The position numbers and the translations under genes were made by a program. 64,000 nt of DNA from Nannochloropsis oceanica (taxonomy: Eukaryota > Sar > Eustigmatophyceae > Eustigmatales > Monodopsidaceae), in NCBI GenBank assembly GCA_004519485.1, contig CP038132.1:429001-493000 (forward strand), given 5' to 3'. Shown here piece after piece: positions 1 through 10,386 of this stretch (the first letter of the stretch is position 1; every line of letters begins with the position of its first letter). Under the pieces are notes generated by a model that saw only the letters and a program-made list of their open reading frames with translations, was not told the origin of the DNA and did not search any database.

Positions 1-662
1 GGGGAAGTTAGTGTCTTCTGGGTCCACGTCCATCGCCCTCAAGACTGCCTGTGGAGGCATGAGATTAAAATAAATGTAAGGGGGAGGGTAGGGAAGAGGT
101 ATGAGACCGTTTTCTTCCTTCTTTCTTGTCTTTTGTTCCTCCTAGGTTCCTACCTTGATGATGTCTTTCAATGCGTCCCGCGCCGCTGGCGTGCCGTTCA
201 TTTGAGTCAGTTGCTGCTCGTACTTTTCCAACTCCCCCACTTGCGACTTCAGGTTCTTGACTTGCACGCGGAGCTGGATCAGCAAGTCGTTTACGTCATC
301 AATGCTGCACTCACCGTTCAGGCAGGTGTCAGCTTGCTGTCATGTGTGGGGTAGAGGTGTAGTTTAGATGAGTGGCGATGAAGTCAGAATGTTGAAGAAG
401 GGCGAGGGGGAGTGAGGTGTGGCAAAGTACGGAGGCGAAACCGACAGAGGCAAACCCATGCTTTGAGGACGACAATGTGGTTTATTTCTATGCTGAATTG
501 GTCGATACATGATCAGTGCAGAGGACGGGGACGTACCACGATGATATTCTTCTCCGCGTAGACGGCAGTCAAGGCGGGGCGAGCGACACGAGGGGTAGGG
601 GGCATGAAGGAAAAGGCAGAGGCGGCCAGGAGGGCGAGGACAGAGAAACGCAGGTAAAGCAT
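1..662 (-). CDS. Small plastid-targeted hypothetical protein, 3' end outside the window
   Basis: Three exons join in phase: 662-537, 336-154 and 48-1, with GT-AG borders (GTACGT and GTAGGA donors, ACAG and CACAG acceptors). The protein starts MLYLRFSVLALLAASAFSFM, a hydrophobic signal peptide ending in an ASAF-type motif, which in heterokonts marks proteins entering the secondary plastid. The mature part opens with a short cysteine pair (CLNGEC), then a charged helical stretch of about 45 residues likely to form a coiled coil, and continues into DVDPEDTNFP at the window edge. I do not recognise a named family. Plastid location is inferred from the leader only. The start is the first ATG in front of the hydrophobic run; a longer frame upstream lacks a leader and is less likely. 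Confidence 0.6.
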
Positions 663-1440
663 GGCTGCAAAGCGGTTTGCTAATGTGTGGCTGTATTGTT
701 GCCGTGTGTACAGAGCGTTTGTTTGAGGGTTCACTTGGTTGAATAGAATATTGAAGAGAAGGACTCGGGCGGATGACGGTTCAAACGCGGTCGCTCTGGC
801 GTCCGGCTACCCCATGCACGACACTCCGCCGCGCCACTCCCACGGGGAACAAAAGAGGCGGGCCATAGAGTCTAGGATCTGTCATGGGGAGAGCACGTAA
901 GGCACGCGCGGTACTGGAACATTTCTGAATGTAACTGAGACGCCGCCAGGACTAGAAACTTTCTTCGAGAAGAGAAACAAAAGAGAGATATCGGTAGGAA
1001 CACAGGACAGTCAATGCAGCAGAGCTGCAACGCCCTTATAAAGAATACATACACAGCGTGGCATGGCACTCCAGGGCTCCGAGCAGCCACAAATTCAGAA
1101 TTACTAGCGTGCGAGACAGATGTTGTGCTGTTCTCGCTTCGCTTGATTCCCTTTCTCCAAGTTCAACCACGGGAACCTCAACAAGCCTCCTCTTCTCGAC
1201 ATGGCTCCCCGATCACCAATCCATATCCTTACTTTCCTTCATTTGATTTGTTCTTTATCCCTTGGTTTCTTGTGTACCAAATTCAAAGTCCTTGACTTTT
1301 CATAGTCCTCAAGCCCACCCACCTAAAGTCGCTGTCGGTTGCGCCCCAGTAGCAACATGGCATGGTCTTCGCCCTCCTCCTCTTCGTCCTCCATCAAGCT
1401 CCGCAATGAGAAGGAGAATGAAATGATGCTGTGTATATCG
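663..1440. other. Intergenic between two minus-strand genes
   Basis: Holds the promoter and 5' leader of the small plastid protein gene and the 3' flank of the next minus-strand gene. No conserved ORF, RNA gene or repeat was recognised; the short ORFs here show no family resemblance. Confidence 0.5.
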
Positions 1441-3260
1441 TCATCCCGTGCTTCTCCTCTGCCTACACTTCCACCTGCGTGCTTCTGACCGCGCGATGGT
1501 GGTGGTGGCACTGACAACGAGGATGACGAGGAGGCCAACTTTTCTTGCGCGAAGTTGATGAAGGACACGGGTAGCAGCATGAAGCAGCATCCGTACAAAT
1601 GACGCAAACACCATAACCCATCGCTCCTACTCACCTCCTGGCCTTTGTCCCCATCATTGCTGTCCCCTCCACAACTACCGGGCTGCAAATGTGACAAACC
1701 AAACAGCAAAGGTGGGGCCCTCCCCTGCGTTCCAGGTAGAGGATCGTCTCCTCCTCGATCTCCTCTGTCCTTTTTCATCTGGTACAAAGGGGAATATGAT
1801 GACGACGAGCAAGACAATGTTTTGTCGCTCTACAATTTAATGTCGCTCCTGAGGGTACCTCGAACCCTCCGGCTGGTAATGGCGCACCGCTCTCGCTCCC
1901 TACCACTTCCTCCTCCTCCCCCCATGCGAAGCAATGGCTGGTGCTGACGCCGCATCAAACGGTCCAACGCCATATGCGATTTCTAATGAACTCGTCAAGA
2001 GATTTCCCTGACTGCAGACGGTGGGACTTCAGCACCGTTTACATTTGTATGAAAGCGGCAAATAATCACATAGCTCGATGCCATGGTTGTTGATGATTTC
2101 TTCCCCTCTTATCATCCCTGCCCTCTAAATCAACCGTGCCGTAGAGCAAGCAGAAAATAAACCATATCGTGGGAAAGATGGCAATGTAGTCCACGTCAGC
2201 CACCAGGCCTTGACGGACTCGCAGGGTCCCGAAGGGTGGTACTGGAGGGGAGGGGTGGAGGGGGGGACGCGGCGGCGCCGAGAACGTAACTGTGTAGGTA
2301 AGGGAGGAAGGCAGGCATAAAGGAACGCTAGTACAAATGATGCAACGAGTGCGACAGCGATGGACGAGAGGCTCGACGTCTCCAAACATGCACACTGTCT
2401 TACCTCGACCAAGTCCGGTACCATCCGGCGTCAAGGATGAACCAGCAGAACTTGTCCGCGACCGCGACGCCTGATTCCCTGGCCATGTGCTTGGCAATGA
2501 GCCGACTTTTAAGTTGCCTAAAAGTACGCCCGGCACTGCAACGAATGGTACCGCTCCTTGCGATGGACAACGTGGAAAGAGAAGGCAGGGGTGATAGGGG
2601 GAAGGAGGGACCATCCGCGGCCGCTGGCTCCAATGATGCTGCAGGCGTGCTGGTAATGTGTCGCAGGGCCTCATGCACGGCAAATTCCGTGTCAAAATAA
2701 CCCAAAAAAACATCGTTGTCGTCTTCTTGGGCGTCGGCATCGTGGGGTCGGGCAGTAGGGCGGACTACGATCGTGCTGTATTGGTGTGGAAAGTCCCCGG
2801 TCGCAGTAACAGGAGGAATCTCCAGCATCCTCCGCCCCATAACGATGGTTCTATTGGTATAGTTGTTGATGCGGAACTTGTGAGTGTGTGTAAGTTAGTA
2901 CGTACATAACGGGAGCGGACGCGGCGAATGCGGGGCTTCGCGCCTTCAATTCTCTGTCCCTGTTACTGCCACGTCCCCACACAACACATCAACATATGTG
3001 CGTCATTTGTACCTTCTTTACTTGCTCTTATCATGCCAAGGCATCACCATAAACCACCCGAGTCTCCTTTACACGCTCTAGGGTAGGATCTTCGGCCATG
3101 ATGGCCATGCCCATGGTAAATGGCGTTGCAGACAACCACCTGGCCGCTTCTTCGCTCATCAGACACATGATCGGAGTATTTCTGCCACGCACCATGATTT
3201 CATGTCCATTTTCTTTTATGGTGGTCGATCACGAAACCCCAACCCCTCTGGCCAACGTGA
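1441..3260 (-). CDS. Multi-exon hypothetical membrane protein, exon structure only partly resolved
   Basis: Several coding-looking blocks lie in order on the minus strand. Block 1 (about 3235-3075) contains an IMVRGRNTPIMC / EEAARWL / AEDPTLERVKETR stretch. Block 2 (about 2960-2906) is followed by a candidate 29-base intron, then block 3 (2876-2417), which contains RINNYTNRTIVMGRRM and ends at a GTAAGA donor. Block 4 (about 2351-2100) has a hydrophobic segment DYIAIFPTIWFIFCLLYG. Further blocks near 1770-1645 (with CCLVCHIC) and 1557-1441 (with a VGLLVILVV membrane helix) end at a TGA at 1441-1443. The start codon and at least two junctions are unclear, and a stop codon precedes block 1 in its frame. 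I do not recognise the family. It could be two genes. At least two membrane helices are visible. Confidence 0.35.
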
Positions 3261-3518
3261 ATGTGTACATTCTGAACGCGACAATACTCTCTTCTAGGCA
3301 TGAACTCAGAAAAAGGAAAAACTTTGAGTGTGTAGCGGGTTACGGCCAAGAAAAAGAGACATACCACATCACCATAGACATCAGACACTTGTTCAGACGG
3401 AGTACGCGTTCCCCACCACAATGACGCCCACGCCCTTCCTTTCTGACTCTCACTTTCCTATCTTTATGCACACATCAGACAGCTTTTGTCCAGTACAATC
3501 CCAGACACCAAAAACATC

Positions 3519-3893
3519 ATGTCCCGCTCTGTTGCCTTCCTCTGTGCCATGGCCCTCGCCTCCCTGTGCGGCCTCGTCGCTGCCTTCAGACCAGCAGGCT
3601 TCCTGCCGGCAATCAGCGCCAGCACCGCTCGGCCTGTCTCCGTCACCCGTTATCTCTCCCCCTCCACCTTCTCCTCAAGACAGAGCAGGAGCAGCAGGAG
3701 CAGGTTGTTCGAGGGGCCCCCTTCCCGCCCTACCCGTGAGAATGAGCCAGATGAGTATTTCAAGTCCAACCTGGAAAAGAAGGATTTAGCCGAGCGTCTC
3801 GTCGACCCACAAGTTGTTATTGCTGTGGTGAGCATCCTGGCACCTTTTGTGGCCGTGGGGGTGTTGCTGGGCGGTGGGTTTTTGACCCGATAG
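3519..3893 (+). CDS. Small plastid-targeted single-helix membrane protein
   Basis: An intronless 124-residue protein starting at ATG 3519. Residues 1-23 (MSRSVAFLCAMALASLCGLV) form a signal peptide ending in an AAF motif. A Ser/Arg-rich transit-like stretch follows to about residue 65. The mature part is short: an acidic, charged helix (EYFKSNLEKKDLAERL) and one C-terminal membrane helix (VVIAVVSILAPFVAVGVLL) ending GGGFLTR. The layout is that of a small thylakoid or plastid-envelope protein, such as a photosystem or light-harvesting accessory subunit, but no named family can be assigned. It probably shares a divergent promoter with the minus-strand gene to its left. Confidence 0.7.
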   Translation: MSRSVAFLCAMALASLCGLVAAFRPAGFLPAISASTARPVSVTRYLSPSTFSSRQSRSSRSRLFEGPPSRPTRENEPDEYFKSNLEKKDLAERLVDPQVVIAVVSILAPFVAVGVLLGGGFLTR

Positions 3894-4659
3894 GCAATCA
3901 TCGAAAGGTATCAGAGAATGAGGAAGAGAACAGCAGCAGCGAGGGGGGGGGGTGAAAACGAGGACAAAGGAGAACGAACTAAGCCACCATATAAAGGATG
4001 AGGACCGTGCGTGAATCATTGTTAAACTTGCAGCAAACAGCAAAGCTGAAGCCAAGAGGAGTGCCCGCGCAGAGCACATCCGAAGTGGCAGGGTAGAGGC
4101 GCGAGGTGGAAAGATAAGAATAGGATGAGGAGGTGCTCACTCGGTAGCAGTGAGAGAGATGGATGGCCTCACAAACTTTTTTGTACAAGCGGAGAGAGTT
4201 CTCTTTTAATTTTAAAAAAAAAAAACTGAAAGATGATTTAACAAACAAGGCTCACCAATTGAGCTCTTTGATTTTAAGACTTTCTTACTTTCTTACGCGC
4301 TACCGGGCTTTCCACTACGCGGCGACTTTTTGTAAAGCGCGTTACACTACCAAGATATAGAAAGGATGGAATGCGGGGTTCAGTTGTGAGTCCCAAAAAG
4401 GGTTGCGAGCGATGGGGAGGTCGTTGTCGACAAGCACTACACACCCGGAAGTGAAGTCTTCCTTCCGTCTAGCGCGGCACCACACCATCCACTCACGGCG
4501 CATCTTTCACTTTTCATCTCCCACACACAAATCATGCCTGGACAGAAGCGACGCGGAGGACGATCTCGATTGCCTGCCAGAGCGTGCGGCTTCGTCCGCG
4601 GCATCATCATCCCGTCAGCCTTCCTTCTTAGCTAGGAGCCACAAGGCAAGGCCAAAACC
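3894..4659 (+). other. Intergenic and MFAP1 5' leader, with a short upstream ORF
   Basis: Contains the 3' flank of the small plastid protein gene (A-rich near 4210) and the likely promoter and 5' leader of MFAP1. An ATG at 4533 opens a 33-codon reading frame (start MPGQKRRGGRSRLPAR) that stops at a TAG near 4634, before the MFAP1 start. No other gene was recognised. Confidence 0.4.
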
Positions 4660-6680
4660 ATGTTTAGCAAGCGTGACCTGGGCCTCGCCCTGTCGGACAA
4701 GATCGAAGACAACGTGCTCACGCACACGCATGACGAGTAAGTGTCGTTCTGGCTGGGTGTCTGTGATAGAGAGCAGGAGGTTGAGCCCGAGCTTGGGGGA
4801 AAACAAGGCAATGATGGGGGGCGAGTGAAAGAGGCCATGCTTGCGCTTATTCCTCTACAGTGGAGTTGTCACTTGCTCCTCTGTGTGTTACTCTACTTTG
4901 TCGAGCGCTGAACGGGCCGGAAGCGAAAGCAAAAGCCTGGCAACTGCGCAACAAACCCATACTTACCCATCCCTTCCTCATGCGCTCCCCTTCTTCCTGT
5001 CTTATCTCCATCTCCCTCATTAGTACTGCCACCGATGTCACCGACCATGCCCTTCGTGTCAAGCGGGATCCCACACGCAAGGTGCAACGACTGAGGCCCG
5101 GGGAGATGCCTGCATGGGTGGGCGAGGCAGAGGAAGAGGAAGGCTTTGCGGCTGCTGCGGCTGCTCCTCCTGCCATTACTTCCAGCAATCTGGGCTCTTC
5201 TCGTGCCAGCCGCTGGGAAGGTGAAGAGGGTAGTATTGTGAAGGAAGAAAATGAATATGTGCCCGCGCAGACAGCCCAGAAGGAGGACAGGAGGCTTTTA
5301 AGGCTGGAGCAGGCGAGGCAGGTGGCGTTGGAGGGAAGGAAAGGTCGAGGAGGAGGAGGAGGAGGAGGAGGAGGAGGAGGAGGAGGAGGAGGAGGAGGAG
5401 GAGGAGGAGGAGGAGGAGGAGGAGGAGGAGGAGGAGAAAGCGGAGAAGGAGGACGACGACGACGGCCCGTGTATGAAGCGGAGGTGATCGAGGGTGGGGA
5501 AGAGAAAGATGAGGAGGAGGAAGACAAGGAGGAAAGAGAGGAACGGCGACAACGAGCGCGGCGGAGAGGGAGGAAGGCGAATGACGAGCAAGTGGAGGGG
5601 GGAAGAGAGGAGTTTGTAGAAGGCGATCTGGCGGGAAGGCCGACGGTGAAACTTGAAGTAGGGGGAGTGGAGGAGGAGGACGGGCCCGTGGACGAGGACG
5701 ACGAAGACGCCATAGCCCGTCGGCGGGCGGCGATACGGGAGCGGCTCAAGAATCTACAGATGGAGGAAAAAGCGGCGGCAGCAGCAGGAGGAGGGGCAAG
5801 AGCCGACGCCAAGCCGGAGAGTGACACGGAGGAGGACGAGGACGGGGGGGAGGATGAGGATGACGACTCTGAGTACGAGACAGACAGCGACGATGAGAGT
5901 GAGGAGGAGGGAGGGGGAGGAGGCGGGTTGTTCGCCCTACCCCGGCCTGTATTCATTCCTAAGCACAAACGGGAGCTGGTCCAGCAGAGGGAGCAAGAAG
6001 AGAGGGAGGAAGCTGAGAAGGAAAGCAAGGCCGTGCTTGCTAAGGAGCGAAGAATACGCGATACCCGGAACCTGGTGGCGGAGGAGGTGAGGAAGGAGGC
6101 CGAGGGGGCGGCCGCGTTAGAGGGAGGGGGAGAAGACGGTTATGGGTCTGACGAAGGAGCTCCCGATGACACGGACCGACCGGAAGAAGACGCCTTGGAG
6201 TTTGAAAACTGGCGGTTGAGGGAGTTGGGGAGGGTGAAGAGGGACAAGGAGATGAGGGAGGCGAGGGCGAGGGAGAAAATGGAGGTGGCGAGAAGGAGAG
6301 CAATGACGGAGGGGGAGCGAGATGCGGAGGACCGACGGTTGGGGCGGGGGGTGTATGCGAAGCCAGAGGTGCAGAAGACGAAGAGGAGGTTTATGCAGAA
6401 ATACTACCATAAAGGAGCTTTCTACATGGACGAGGAGAGCATCAGGGAGAAGGACGACGTGAGAAGGAGGGCGGCGGATGACGCGACTGGGGAGGACAAG
6501 TTCAATCGTGCAGCGTTACCCCAAGTGATGCAGGTGAAGAAGTTTGGACGAGCAGGACAGACGAAATATACACACTTGCTTGACCAGGACACGACACGGG
6601 CGGAGGTACGTCCTTTGACGAGGGGGGTGGGGGAGAGGAAGAGAGTCAAGGGCAGAGATGGGTTTTTGGTGTATCTGTGA
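4660..6680 (+). CDS. MFAP1: MFAP1-family spliceosomal protein
   Basis: Two exons, 4660-4736 and 5024-6680 (GTAAGT donor, CATTAG acceptor), give 577 residues. The C-terminal third is diagnostic: residues about 470-560 contain FMQKYYHKGAFYMDEE, then FNRAALPQVMQVKKFG and TKYTHLLDQDTT, matching the conserved end of microfibrillar-associated protein 1. In metazoans MFAP1 is a nuclear component of the spliceosomal B complex that works with PRP38, so a role in pre-mRNA splicing is inferred. The N-terminal half is acidic and Lys/Arg-rich, with an arginine-based motif near residue 35 (ALRVKRDPTRKVQ) resembling the start of other MFAP1 proteins. A run of about 30 glycines encoded by (GGA)n is inserted at about residues 133-163. 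The long minus-strand frame opposite this gene is only its shadow. Confidence 0.9.
5346..5436 (+). repeat. (GGA)n microsatellite inside MFAP1
   Basis: About 90 bases of uninterrupted GGA repeats, read in frame as poly-glycine in MFAP1. Read on the other strand it gives poly-Pro or poly-Ser frames, which explains the long artefactual ORFs there. Confidence 0.95.
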
Positions 6681-6844
6681 ATGTCTCTGTATCAGCGTTT
6701 GCGTGTGTATACCCATGTATTTCTCATTCTGCCCTCCCCTCCCCTTCCCGCCTCCCCACCTGATGACACCACTATCGACCTCCCCTTAATTTTTCCTTGA
6801 TACATTCCCCCTCAACCGAAAAATAACAGAAGCACAAGACGGGG

Positions 6845-6941
6845 TCAGTCTGGCAGCAACGAGACCAGGATAAGCGCCAGGGCGTAGTGGGGGAGGCCAA
6901 GAATCGATTTGCGCACAAGCTGGGTGGTACGGGCGACATTG
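6845..6941 (-). CDS. Possible 3' exon of a small membrane protein
   Basis: A minus-strand exon candidate begins after a CCCCGCAG acceptor and reads VNVARTTQLVRKSILGLPHY followed by ALALILVSLLPD and a TGA stop. It looks like the amphipathic and hydrophobic tail of a small membrane or tail-anchored protein. I could not find a convincing upstream exon; several donors exist between 7,200 and 7,620 but none gives a recognisable protein. No family is assigned. Confidence 0.25.
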
Positions 6942-6947
6942 ACTCTG

Positions 6948-7901
6948 CGGGGCGGCGGAAAAAGCAGGGGTAGTGATGGGAAGGAACAAAGACGGAAGGC
7001 GGGAGGCGGGGGGTGGCGGGGTTGTAGATGTGCGCGTGGTGCTATAGCAATACATGTACGGGGCAGGAGAGGGAGGCACATATGAACAGAACAGCGAGAA
7101 GACTAAGACATGATAGGAAAAGCATTTTTTCTTCTTTAAAAAAGGAACAGGCAAAGAAGACGAACCAAGAAAGAGTTTTGCTTTGCACCGTTCGGGGAGG
7201 TCGGCATTGGGTGTGCCCATAAATATGGGGAAACGGCTTGTTGGATACTCCCCGTAGCGTCGAGAGCAAGAATGAGACCCACAAGACGGTTTCGTGTGCA
7301 TGGTGGTGCCCCGCATTTGAATCTTCCAATGCCCAGCGGCTTCGGAACTTTGGGGCAGCATGAAGCATGTGCAGCATGTTGATGGGTACTTAGACGGCTT
7401 GCGACAAAAATGCTGGCTTCTCCTTGAAAGCGTCGGCTTCAAGACACCTCGCCGAGTGCGAACGCGTTCTCCACCTGCCCATGCAATGACCCGAATGTCA
7501 CACCCACCTTTGTGCCCACACACAGGCGTAGACATACAAGCATCGTTGTCAACACCGTTTGTTAGTGAGCAACGGCAGAGATCGGGCGCAGCGGCAGCCG
7601 CGCCGTCATGTTGAGCATCATTAAGCATCACTTTGGGCTGCCGCCCACGACTTGCCAGCGTCGTCGTGTGCAAGCCCTCTTGGCAATCACATTGAACAAA
7701 CCATGTGCATGGCAGAGCTTTATTTCTCTCTCGGTACTTATTCTTTGCTCCCCTACTTGCTCTCCAAACCTTGACACACAGGCTCCGCAGGGCTCGGACT
7801 GGACGAGAGGCTTTCGCTTGCCGCCCCTGCCAGCGGAGATCCCCGTACCAAATACCAAAAACACTCGACTTTGCGCACACCGCCGATCAGTAGGCCGTAC
7901 A
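6948..7901. other. Unassigned region upstream of the GH1 gene
   Basis: Contains the promoter and leader of the GH1 gene and, probably, unresolved 5' exons of a minus-strand gene. A 364-codon open frame spans much of it on the minus strand but has a low-complexity Cys/Arg/Ser/Pro composition and no family resemblance, so it is not called. Confidence 0.3.
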
Positions 7902-10386
7902 ATGAGGTAAGATCTTCCTGCCGCATAAAAGTGTGCAGGGACGTGTATGTGTGTGCCCGTGTATGTGTGCTCTCTGCGCTCTGTCTTTATCCCCGTGTTA
8001 GGCGTGCCCATAGTAGTGGGGAGCTCGAAATACCTGACCGGCACTGCACCTGACGCGACTGCTTGGCCCGCTTGATTTGGCGCTGACCGTACGATCCCCT
8101 CAGCTTTGGGGATCTGATTTTGTACATCCACGTGCATCAACTTTAATCACCGATCAATGTGGAAAAGGCGCGCGTCCCGGCTGCTGCACGCAGAGCACTG
8201 GGAGAGATTCATCCCTCGACACTCACCACATCTAACGCATACACGCACACTTCTCCTCCACCCACAACAGGTCTATTACAAGGACGCTGTTGGCAGTCGC
8301 AGCTGCCTCCGCCTCCCTGCTGCTGTCCGTCAGCGCGGGGTCCAGTTCTCCTTACCCCTCTGACTTTGCATGGGGTGCGGCCACTGCTTCCTACCAGGTG
8401 GAAGGCGCATACAACACGGATGGGCGTGGCATGAGTATCTGGGATACATTCTCGCATATCCCAGGGAAAACTGCGAACGGCGATAACGGTGATGTGGCAG
8501 ATGACTCTTATCATCGCTACAAGGAGGACATAAAGCTTGCGGTTGAGATGGGGCTTACCCATTATCGCTTGTCCATTTCATGGTCCCGCATCATGCCTGA
8601 CGGCAAGTTTCCGTTGAACGCTAAGGGGGTGGCGTACTATAACGACGTAATCAACACGCTGCTCGCCCATAACATCGAGCCTTTTGTCACGCTTTACCAT
8701 TGGGACCTGCCTCAGGCCTTGGCGAATGACCCCAAGGGCGCCTCGGAGGGAGACAAGCTCTTTGGGAAGGGCTGGTTGGACGCAAGCATTGCTGACGATT
8801 TCGTTACGTACGCCGAGGTCTGTTTCCTTCAGTTTGGGGACCGCGTTTCGAATTGGTTGACGTTTAATGAGCCTTTGACCTTTGTAAATATGGGGTACAG
8901 CGCTGGGATTCACGCGCCCGGCCGCTGCTCTGGTTGTTCGCTTGGGGGCGACTCGGCGACTGAGCCGTACATCGTAGCCCACAATGTTTTGCGGGCGCAC
9001 GGAAAGGCGGTAGCGAGGTTCCGCCAATTGAAGCAGGCGTCCCCTCATCTGTTGGACGGCAAGATCGGGATTACCTTGAACTGTGACTGGGCCGAGCCGT
9101 TTACGTCGTCGCAGGAGGACAAAGACGCCGCCACTCGTTATTTGGAGTTTCAATTGAGCTGGTATGCGGACCCGGTGTTTTTTGGGACGTACCCGGCGTC
9201 GATGGTGGCGTTGGTGGGAGACCGACTGCCCAAGTTTACAGAGGAGGAGTCGAAACAGTTGAAGGGGTCGTGGGATTTTTTCGGGCTTAACCACTACACC
9301 TCGACCTACGTCCGCAAGCCCGATTTTCCTGCACCGCTGCCAGGGATGGGGGGCTCGTGGGGCGCGGATTCGTACACGGCGCAGACGGCGACGAGCATTG
9401 ACGGCTTGCCGATTGGCGCCCTGGCCGATTCGGGGTGGCTGCACGTGGTGCCGTGGGGCTTTAGGAAGATGTTGATCTGGGTGGCGGAGCGGTATGGAAA
9501 TCCGGGTATCTACGTGACGGAAAATGGGTGCGATGTGCCCAACGAGAGCCAGTTGAGCTTAGCAGAAGCGTTGGATGACCAGTTCCGGATTGATTTTTAT
9601 AAAGGGTATCTGGGGAACATGGCTGAGGCGATTAAGGATGGTGTGAAAGTGAATGGTTATTTTGCTTGGTCCCTGCTGGATAATTTTGAGTGGGCTGATG
9701 GATACAGCAAGAGGTTTGGACTTCACTACGTGGATTACACGGACAATCTGAAGAGGTATAAGAAGGCCTCGGCGAAATGGTACCGGGACTACATTCGGGG
9801 TAACTCGCCTTCGAAACGGCACACGCTTCGGTTAGGCGCCCCTGGAGGGGCAGAGGGAGGGGATGGCCCTACCAGTCTGAGACATCGCACGGTGAAGGCC
9901 TCGATTGCGAGTGCAGTTTTGGGATTCATGGCTGCCTTGGTGATGGTTGCTGCCGTGATGACCGGAAGGGCACTCTTGAGGCATAATCAGGTTCAACAGC
10001 AGCAGTCGCACTTGCAGGTGGCGAGTGGAGAGAGGGAGGGAGAAGAGGAAGACGACGATTATATGTCTGTGCGGTCCGATCTGTTGTCGCCGCGGTTGGG
10101 AGGGATGGGGGAGAAGAGCGTGTCGTTCTCTGCCCTGGGTCCTTCGGCTGCCTCGTCGGCTGGTGGGGGGAAGGTAACTCGTCGCAGTCCGCGTGGAGCT
10201 GGTGAAAGTGCGGCTAGCCGGATGCAGAGCTCGGTCTCGATGGGGGTGCTTGCAGGAGGGAGGGGAGCGTCGAAAAAGATGGGGCCGAGCAAGAGCATGG
10301 GACAATTGCATCACATGTCGCAACGCAAGAGTCATACCAATTTGGAGGACTTGGCGTTGCAGAATGTGGACCCGGACATGTTTTAG
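7902..10386 (+). CDS. GH1 beta-glucosidase, membrane-anchored
   Basis: The first exon is only five coding bases (ATGAG, 7902-7906); a GTAAGA donor and ACAACAG acceptor join it to 8271-10386, giving 706 residues starting MRSITRTLLAVAAASASLLL, a clear signal peptide. The large exon has no ATG of its own before the catalytic domain, which supports this tiny exon. The domain is glycoside hydrolase family 1: it opens FAWGAATASYQVEGAYNTDG, has the acid/base motif TFNEP with Glu202, the nucleophile motif YVTENGCD with Glu419, and the substrate-binding WSLLDNFEWADGYSKRFGLHYVDY block. Retaining hydrolysis of beta-glucosides outside the cytosol is the expected activity. After the domain a single membrane helix (about residues 545-570) is followed by a tail of roughly 130 residues rich in Ser, Arg and Gly. 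The protein is therefore probably a type I membrane enzyme facing the secretory lumen, vacuole or wall. Confidence 0.9.

Noticed and set aside
4847-6028. 393-codon minus-strand ORF with Ser and Pro runs
   Set aside because: It is the reverse shadow of the MFAP1 coding sequence and its GGA repeat; no family features.
6786-7880. 364-codon minus-strand ORF upstream of GH1
   Set aside because: Composition is Cys/Arg/Ser/Pro-rich with no domain, and no splice pattern links it to the only plausible exon at 6845-6941.
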